Source: Cyanobacterium sp. Dongsha4
GTDB lineage: Bacteria; Cyanobacteriota; Cyanobacteriia; Cyanobacteriales; Cyanobacteriaceae
Length of the DNA stretch: 64,000 nucleotides
Reading direction: 5' to 3'
Assembly (NCBI RefSeq): GCF_036345015.1
Contig: NZ_CP084098.1
Span: 785,326-849,325 of the forward strand
The notes beneath the pieces were generated by a model. That model did not search any database and had not been told where the DNA came from. It saw only the letters and a program-made list of their open reading frames with translations. A program made the translations under genes and the position numbers. Shown piece after piece: positions 59,091-64,000 of this stretch; position 1 is the stretch's first letter; every line of letters begins with the position of its first letter.

Positions 59091-60605
59091 TTGAAAAATC
59101 AAAGCCAGAAAGGTCATAAGTTAGTTTTTCTCAATGGTGGAATTGCGATCGCATATATTATTGCGATTCAAATTAGCCATGCTTTTACGACTTTACCCGG
59201 GGAAGTGGCATCGGTTTGGTTTCCTTCTGCTATAACTCTACCGATGGTTTATTACTATGGGACAAAAGTTTTTTCAGGTATAATCATTGGTTCTATTATT
59301 GGTCTAATTCCTGCTTTATCTAGTTTAGATCCTCCTTTATCTTTTATAAATAGTCTTCTTCTCAACACTGTCTGTATAATTGCTAATTGTTTACAACCTT
59401 GGTTAGCTAGATATTTGTTGAATAAATTTTCTCGGCATCAAGAGATTTTTACTCATGTATCTTCAGTTTTAGTTTTTATCGTTGCCTCTTTTTTTGCTCC
59501 CTTAATTTCTGCCATGTTAGGAGTGACAGGTTTATTGATAGTAAACGCTTTAACGATTAGAGAATATCCTCTTGCTTTTATTACTTGGTGGTTAGCATCG
59601 GCTTTAGCTCACATTTTATTTTCTCCGCCCATGATAATTTATCGAGAAAAAGAAGTTTTGCATCAAAAAGCAAATTATGGAGAAATCATCATTAACTTAA
59701 GTATTTTGTGCTTTATTTGTATCATTATTTTCCAATTTGCCTATCCTCTCGAATATTTATTATTACCGATTTTAATTTGGGGAGTATTTCGTTTAAATCG
59801 TTGGAATTCTAGCTTATTAGTTAGTTTTGTTGCATTTGTGGCTATTACCGCCACAGGTAAAGGTTATGGAATATTTGTCAAAAATTCTGTGAATGAGTCT
59901 TTAATGTTGTTACAGTCTTTTACTGCCATGCTTTCTTTAACGACATTAATTCTATCGGCGGTATTAAGTGAGAGACAAATTGCACAGCAATCTTTAAAAG
60001 AAACTCTGGAAAATTTAGAAATCAAGGTATTTGAGCGTACTAGAGAATTAACTCAAGCACAACTTAACCTTAAACACGCTAACTATACTTTAGAAAAAAT
60101 GGCTAACACCGATAGTCTAACTCAAGTGGCTAATCGTCGTTACTTCGATCGCCGTTTACGGGAAGAATGGCATAATATGTTAGTAATGGCACAACCTTTA
60201 TCTTTGCTGTTGATTGACATTGATTGTTTTAAACAATATAACGATACTTACGGACATCCCCAAGGAGATGATTGTTTAATCCAAGTAGCACAAACTTTCA
60301 AATCTGTTATCCGTCATAATTCTGACTGTATCGCTCGATATGGTGGAGAAGAATTTGCCATTATTTTACCCAACACCAATCAACAGGAAGCTCAAATTGT
60401 CGCCAATAAAATTCTCCAAGAAGTACGCAAATTAAAAATTGACCATAAAACCTCCACTGTGTTAAAGTTCGTTACCTTAAGTATTGGCGTTACCACATCT
60501 ATTCCTCAAGTTGATGATTCTTTAGATAATTTTGTTACCAAGGCAGATAAAGCTTTATATCAAGCAAAACAACAGGGGCGCGATCGCTTCGTGATTTTAG
60601 TGTAA
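59091..60605 (+). CDS. MASE1-GGDEF diguanylate cyclase
   Basis: The 504 residues contain about eight membrane helices of MASE1 type (about 10-300), a coiled coil (EIKVFERTRELTQAQLNLKHA) and a GGDEF domain (about 335-500) with the active-site motif YGGEEF, DSLTQVANRRYFD and LLIDIDCFKQYND. The upstream inhibitory site reads HNSD instead of RxxD, so product inhibition may be lost. It should make cyclic di-GMP in response to an unknown signal. The start is TTG, supported by AAGGAAAG immediately upstream. Confidence 0.92.
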   Translation: MKNQSQKGHKLVFLNGGIAIAYIIAIQISHAFTTLPGEVASVWFPSAITLPMVYYYGTKVFSGIIIGSIIGLIPALSSLDPPLSFINSLLLNTVCIIANCLQPWLARYLLNKFSRHQEIFTHVSSVLVFIVASFFAPLISAMLGVTGLLIVNALTIREYPLAFITWWLASALAHILFSPPMIIYREKEVLHQKANYGEIIINLSILCFICIIIFQFAYPLEYLLLPILIWGVFRLNRWNSSLLVSFVAFVAITATGKGYGIFVKNSVNESLMLLQSFTAMLSLTTLILSAVLSERQIAQQSLKETLENLEIKVFERTRELTQAQLNLKHANYTLEKMANTDSLTQVANRRYFDRRLREEWHNMLVMAQPLSLLLIDIDCFKQYNDTYGHPQGDDCLIQVAQTFKSVIRHNSDCIARYGGEEFAIILPNTNQQEAQIVANKILQEVRKLKIDHKTSTVLKFVTLSIGVTTSIPQVDDSLDNFVTKADKALYQAKQQGRDRFVILV

Positions 60606-60663
60606 ATTAGAGATGACTGGAAAAATGTTTAAGTAATAGTGGAGAAGGGTAAATATATTGAAA

Positions 60664-61317
60664 TTATCTTCCGTAAATTGCCGCTAACTCCCTACGAATA
60701 TCAAGAAAAACATCTCTCCGTAGATAAGGATATTCTCCTAACCAAAGTTTATTGCGGGGAATATAAACATCAGTAATTTGAGCAATATTCATAAAATCAG
60801 GATCATTAGTTAATAATAAACCCTCTACTGCTTGTCCTCGATTAATAGACTTATAAATTCTTTTGACTGGGGTGGTAATAGTGGCACGAAAACCGCTTTT
60901 ATCGGCAATCTCCATGTTAAACAAACGACGACGATTTTCTACTATAATCACTCTACCTAATTTATCGATCGCAGATTCTTCTTTAACGATTTCTTCAGTC
61001 AAATAAACGTCTAAAACTTTACCTCGCCAGAAACCACAGTAACGATAACGACGAAAACGATTATTTCTCACACTCGCCCAATAAACAGGACTCCACAACC
61101 AATATAGCCCCATCACAATGCGAAAAATTAGAGAAATATTATCCCCCGCCCGTCCAAAAAATGACCCCAATAACCAGAAAAAAAGCACTCCAATTAGAGA
61201 AATAAAGAGATTTTTTAATAATGTGGGAAAATTTGCCCAATAATAAGCATATTGCTTTCCAGTTGCGATCGCAGGTATTAAATCGTTGATAGCATCTTGT
61301 TTAAGAGGAATAAGCAT
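60664..61317 (-). CDS. Conserved hypothetical membrane protein
   Basis: The 217 residues have two membrane helices (about 35-55 and 62-82) followed by a basic cytoplasmic domain: RNNRFRRYRYCGFWRGKVLDVYLTEE, then YPYLRRDVFLDIRRELAAIY at the end. Cyanobacterial relatives are known to me only as hypothetical or loosely labelled transporter proteins. No catalytic motif is seen. It lies 136 bases downstream of rpoC1 on the same strand, where rpoC2 would be expected in the classical operon. Confidence 0.7.
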   Translation of the reverse strand: MLIPLKQDAINDLIPAIATGKQYAYYWANFPTLLKNLFISLIGVLFFWLLGSFFGRAGDNISLIFRIVMGLYWLWSPVYWASVRNNRFRRYRYCGFWRGKVLDVYLTEEIVKEESAIDKLGRVIIVENRRRLFNMEIADKSGFRATITTPVKRIYKSINRGQAVEGLLLTNDPDFMNIAQITDVYIPRNKLWLGEYPYLRRDVFLDIRRELAAIYGR

Positions 61318-61324
61318 AAGCAGG

Positions 61325-61352
61325 GTTCGGAGTTCGGAGTTCGGAGTTCGGG
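61325..61352. repeat. Inverted AACTCCG-family repeat, four copies
   Basis: GTTCGGA occurs three times in tandem, followed by GTTCGGG. This is the CCGAACT/AACTCCG family in reverse orientation. A second low-complexity run with GTAGGGA units (about 61363-61390) follows before the rpoC1 stop. Confidence 0.85.
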
Positions 61353-61453
61353 GTTTTTAACAGTAGGGGAGTAGGGAGTAGGGAGTGGGGAGAAAACTTA
61401 TTTATCTGAAACCTAAAACCTGACACCTACACCATTGTTAATTGTTAATTGAA

Positions 61454-63346
61454 TTAATGGACTGTCTCTGTTTCTAAAGCATCCATAATGGTTTTATTGT
61501 AAATAATACGTCCGGGAGTAGTGTAAACATACTGAGCTAACACTTCGCCATCAGCAGTTTCTCTCACTTTGAACCCTTCATAATATTTCCAGACTGTACC
61601 GTCGGCAAGAGTTTCTTCTCTTTCTAGCTCACTCGCACCTTTTCCGCTTTCCACTGCTCCATCAAAGCGTACCCAAACATAGGCGTGTAAATCAACTAAA
61701 CCTTGTTCATAAGCCCGTAAAGCATCATCGAGGTTAGCATAGTAACCATCTTTACCTTTAGTGGCGTAGGGATTCTCCGCAGTCAAATAGTAACAACCTA
61801 AAACCATATCCTGAGAAGGAGCAATAATCGGCTTACCCGTTGCAGGAGAGAGAATATTATGACAGGCCATCATTAACAGACGAGCTTCTGATTGGGCTTC
61901 AATGGAGAGAGGTACGTGTACCGCCATTTGGTCTCCGTCAAAGTCAGCGTTAAAGGGAGGACATACCAACGGATGAAGTTGAATCGCTCTTCCTTCTACT
62001 AACACGGGTTCAAAAGCCTGAATCCCTAAGCGGTGGAGTGTAGGCGCACGGTTTAGCAAGACGGGATGTCCTGAAATTACCTCCTCTAATACCCTCCAAA
62101 TACCCGGATCTGCTTTTTGAATCATTTTTTTCGCCGCTTTGATATTATTGACAATACCAAGACGAATTAAGCGGTTAATGACGAAAGGTTGGAAAAGTTC
62201 GATCGCCATTTCTCTGGGTAAACCACATTGATAAATCTGTAACTTAGGACCCACAACGATTACAGAACGTCCAGAATAGTCCACACGTTTACCGAGGAGG
62301 TTTTGACGGAAACGACCTTGCTTACCTTCAATAATGTCAGAAAGGGATTTTAAGGGGCGAGAATTACCACCGACAACAGTTCTTCCTCTTCTACCATTAT
62401 CAATTAGAGCGTCCACCGCTTCTTGTAACATCCGTTTTTCATTACGAATGATGATTTCAGGAGCAAGAATTTCTTGTAAGCGATTTAAACGATTATTACG
62501 GTTGATTACTCGACGATAAAGATCATTTAAGTCGGAAGTAGCAAAACGCCCACCATCTAACTGTACCATCGGACGTAAATCAGGGGGAATAACGGGAATA
62601 ACACTTAAAACCATCCACTCAGGTTTTGCCCCAGTTGCCACAAAGTTATCAATTAATCGTAATCTTTTGATTAATTTTGCTCTTTTTTGCCCTTTGCTGT
62701 TAACAATTTCCTCTCTTAGTTTTTCGGCTTCTTCTTCAAGGTTAATATCCTGTAAGAGTCTTTCTACCGCTTCTGCCCCGATGCCAACTTCAATACCCTC
62801 TAACTCAGAATCTTCAGCATAAATTTGTTCCTCAATTTCCATCCACTGGTCTTCAGTGAGTAATTGACGATAGCTTAAATTACTAGCATTTCCGGGATTT
62901 AAGACTACATGGGCATTGAAATAGACCACTTGTTCCACATCACGCAAAGGCATATCCAGCAAAATGCTTAAGTAACTAGGAATACCTTTCAAATACCACA
63001 CATGGGTAACAGGTGCGGCTAACTTAATATAACCCATGCGATGACGGCGTACTCTTGACTCGGTAACTTCTACACCGCAACGCTCACAAACAATCCCTCT
63101 ATGACGTACTCTTTTATATTTTCCACACCAACATTCCCAATCTTTAGAAGGTCCAAAAATTCTCTCACAAAATAAACCATCCATTTCGGGTTTTAGGGTA
63201 CGATAGTTAATTGTCTCAGGAGTGGTTACTTCTCCTACTACTGTACCATTTGGAAGGGTTCTTTCTCCCCATTGTCGGATACGTTCGGGGGATGCAATCC
63301 CAATTTTAACGTAATCAAACTGTCTCTCTTGTTGTTGATTTGGCAT
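61454..63346 (-). CDS. rpoC1: RNA polymerase gamma subunit (RpoC1)
   Basis: In cyanobacteria the beta-prime subunit is split, and this 630-residue protein is the N-terminal part. It carries the zinc ribbon ([24 protein letters not shown]), the RIFGPSKD region, the [22 protein letters not shown] switch region and the catalytic [12 protein letters not shown] with three Asp that bind magnesium. The neighbours are not rpoB and rpoC2, so the gene is isolated, as reported for Synechocystis 6803. The protein is complete. Confidence 0.97.
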   Translation of the reverse strand: MPNQQQERQFDYVKIGIASPERIRQWGERTLPNGTVVGEVTTPETINYRTLKPEMDGLFCERIFGPSKDWECWCGKYKRVRHRGIVCERCGVEVTESRVRRHRMGYIKLAAPVTHVWYLKGIPSYLSILLDMPLRDVEQVVYFNAHVVLNPGNASNLSYRQLLTEDQWMEIEEQIYAEDSELEGIEVGIGAEAVERLLQDINLEEEAEKLREEIVNSKGQKRAKLIKRLRLIDNFVATGAKPEWMVLSVIPVIPPDLRPMVQLDGGRFATSDLNDLYRRVINRNNRLNRLQEILAPEIIIRNEKRMLQEAVDALIDNGRRGRTVVGGNSRPLKSLSDIIEGKQGRFRQNLLGKRVDYSGRSVIVVGPKLQIYQCGLPREMAIELFQPFVINRLIRLGIVNNIKAAKKMIQKADPGIWRVLEEVISGHPVLLNRAPTLHRLGIQAFEPVLVEGRAIQLHPLVCPPFNADFDGDQMAVHVPLSIEAQSEARLLMMACHNILSPATGKPIIAPSQDMVLGCYYLTAENPYATKGKDGYYANLDDALRAYEQGLVDLHAYVWVRFDGAVESGKGASELEREETLADGTVWKYYEGFKVRETADGEVLAQYVYTTPGRIIYNKTIMDALETETVH

Positions 63347-63593
63347 ATTCAGCTCTGGCTTAACCCTTTGAATATTAATATTTATTCAGTTAGTTATAAT
63401 GTTAATCTATATGCAATTACCGACTAGATGAATTTAGACATTAGAGATAATTGTCAGATTGTCCATTATACTATACTTTGGTTAAGGTAGGGGCAAGGGT
63501 AATTTATAAACTTAAAACCTACACTAGAAACTTGTGAGATAAGCTAAAAGCTCGTTAATAACCTTATTAATGACGGTAAGGAAATAGAGAATA

Positions 63594-64000
63594 TTATTCC
63601 AGTCCAAAATAGTGGAAATAATTTTCATATATATCCTCTTGATTGGTGTAAATATTCGGTTGTAAATCTTCGGTAGCGGGAGATGATGTGAATGTGGATT
63701 TGATTATCAAATTATCTTCGCTGATACTTGAAGGTTCAACACCTCTAACTATTAAAGGATTTAAGTTTTCATCATTTCTTCTTAAAAGATCGTGGTTAAC
63801 TATCAAACGAACACCATTCATATCATTGAAAGTATCCACATCAACTATATACTGTACCGTAGTGTAAAAAGTACTACCATCCATTCTCGATTCCATGTAG
63901 TAAGCATTTATTGGTATTTGGGCAACTGATAAAATAGCAGATGTCAACCAAAAAACAACCATTAAATTTAAACTAGAGGCGAAGTAAAGTAGTTTTTTCA
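63594..64000 (-). CDS. Secreted hypothetical protein, 5' end one base outside the window
   Basis: An internal ATG at 63962 gives 122 residues, but the frame stays open to the window edge. The last bases read [N]TG-AAA-AAA-CTA-CTT, which gives a signal peptide (M)KKLLYFASSLNLMVVFWLTS with cleavage near SVAQ or INA. The real start is therefore probably an NTG whose first base is position 64001. The mature part (about 100 residues) is polar, with a beta pattern YYTTVQYIVDVDTFND-like and VRLIVNHDLL, and no Cys. It is unrecognised and probably periplasmic or surface-exposed. Confidence 0.7.
   Translation of the reverse strand, partial: KKLLYFASSLNLMVVFWLTSAILSVAQIPINAYYMESRMDGSTFYTTVQYIVDVDTFNDMNGVRLIVNHDLLRRNDENLNPLIVRGVEPSSISEDNLIIKSTFTSSPATEDLQPNIYTNQEDIYENYFHYFGLE

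Overview
The window is chromosomal DNA of a unicellular, phycobilisome-containing cyanobacterium. The evidence is apcE, psbM, psb32, a stand-alone rpoC1 (gamma subunit), cyanobacterial-type nrt/cmp transporter genes, low GC content and the very frequent HIP1 octamer GCGATCGC inside and between genes. The overall look (AT-rich, HIP1-dense, mini-intein in dnaB, rpoC1 apart from rpoB/rpoC2) fits the Cyanobacterium/Geminocystis/Synechocystis part of the phylum; the genus is inference. I recognised no tRNA, rRNA, CRISPR array, prophage or intact insertion sequence.

Layout. 1-5070: 3' part of a giant calcium-binding surface protein (Calx-beta, EF-like loops, DUF4114). 5.3-9.0 kb: a glycosyltransferase, metG and a LabA-type NYN protein. 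9.1-14.1 kb (minus): dnaB interrupted by a 162-residue mini-intein, transketolase and psb32. 14.1-16.1 kb: a small accessory patch with a hicB remnant, a hicBA pair, a membrane ORF of unknown function and a GFA-family gene. 16.2-24.0 kb (minus): apcE, hemB, a Ser/Thr kinase and an ABC1/UbiB kinase. 24.2-30.9 kb: housekeeping genes (HAD hydrolases, yggT, aroK, CHAD, prmA, serA). 31.0-34.0 kb (minus): psbM, a 39-residue membrane peptide, and a glycosyltransferase/coiled-coil group. 34.2-43.8 kb (plus): ruvB, a 46-residue membrane peptide and three consecutive hybrid histidine kinases. 44.1-45.3 kb: a TPR protein. 45.7-51.7 kb: a nitrate/bicarbonate-type ABC transporter operon (A-B-C-D) with a VapBC-like pair between C and D. 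51.9-60.6 kb: an SRPBCC protein, a candidate small RNA, an HtrA protease, an M20 amidohydrolase, glgB, an EamA transporter and a MASE1-GGDEF protein. 60.7-64.0 kb (minus): a membrane protein, rpoC1 and a secreted protein whose first base lies just past the window edge.

Genes that plausibly act together: the four transporter subunits (anion uptake); apcE, hemB, psbM and psb32 (light harvesting, tetrapyrrole synthesis, PSII); the three hybrid kinases (probably one phosphorelay, with no output protein in view); and the 31.5-34.0 kb group (surface polysaccharide). Intergenic spaces repeatedly carry 7-bp tandem repeats and C-rich palindromes. Some of these run into upstream in-frame extensions of genes, so several longer ORF starts were shortened here.

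Most of the window is ordinary core genome. The points most worth a second look are the candidate CU-rich small RNA at 52.45-52.52 kb, the toxin-antitoxin-like pair inside the transporter operon, the endonuclease-free DnaB intein, the kinase triplet, and the two unassigned tiny membrane proteins.
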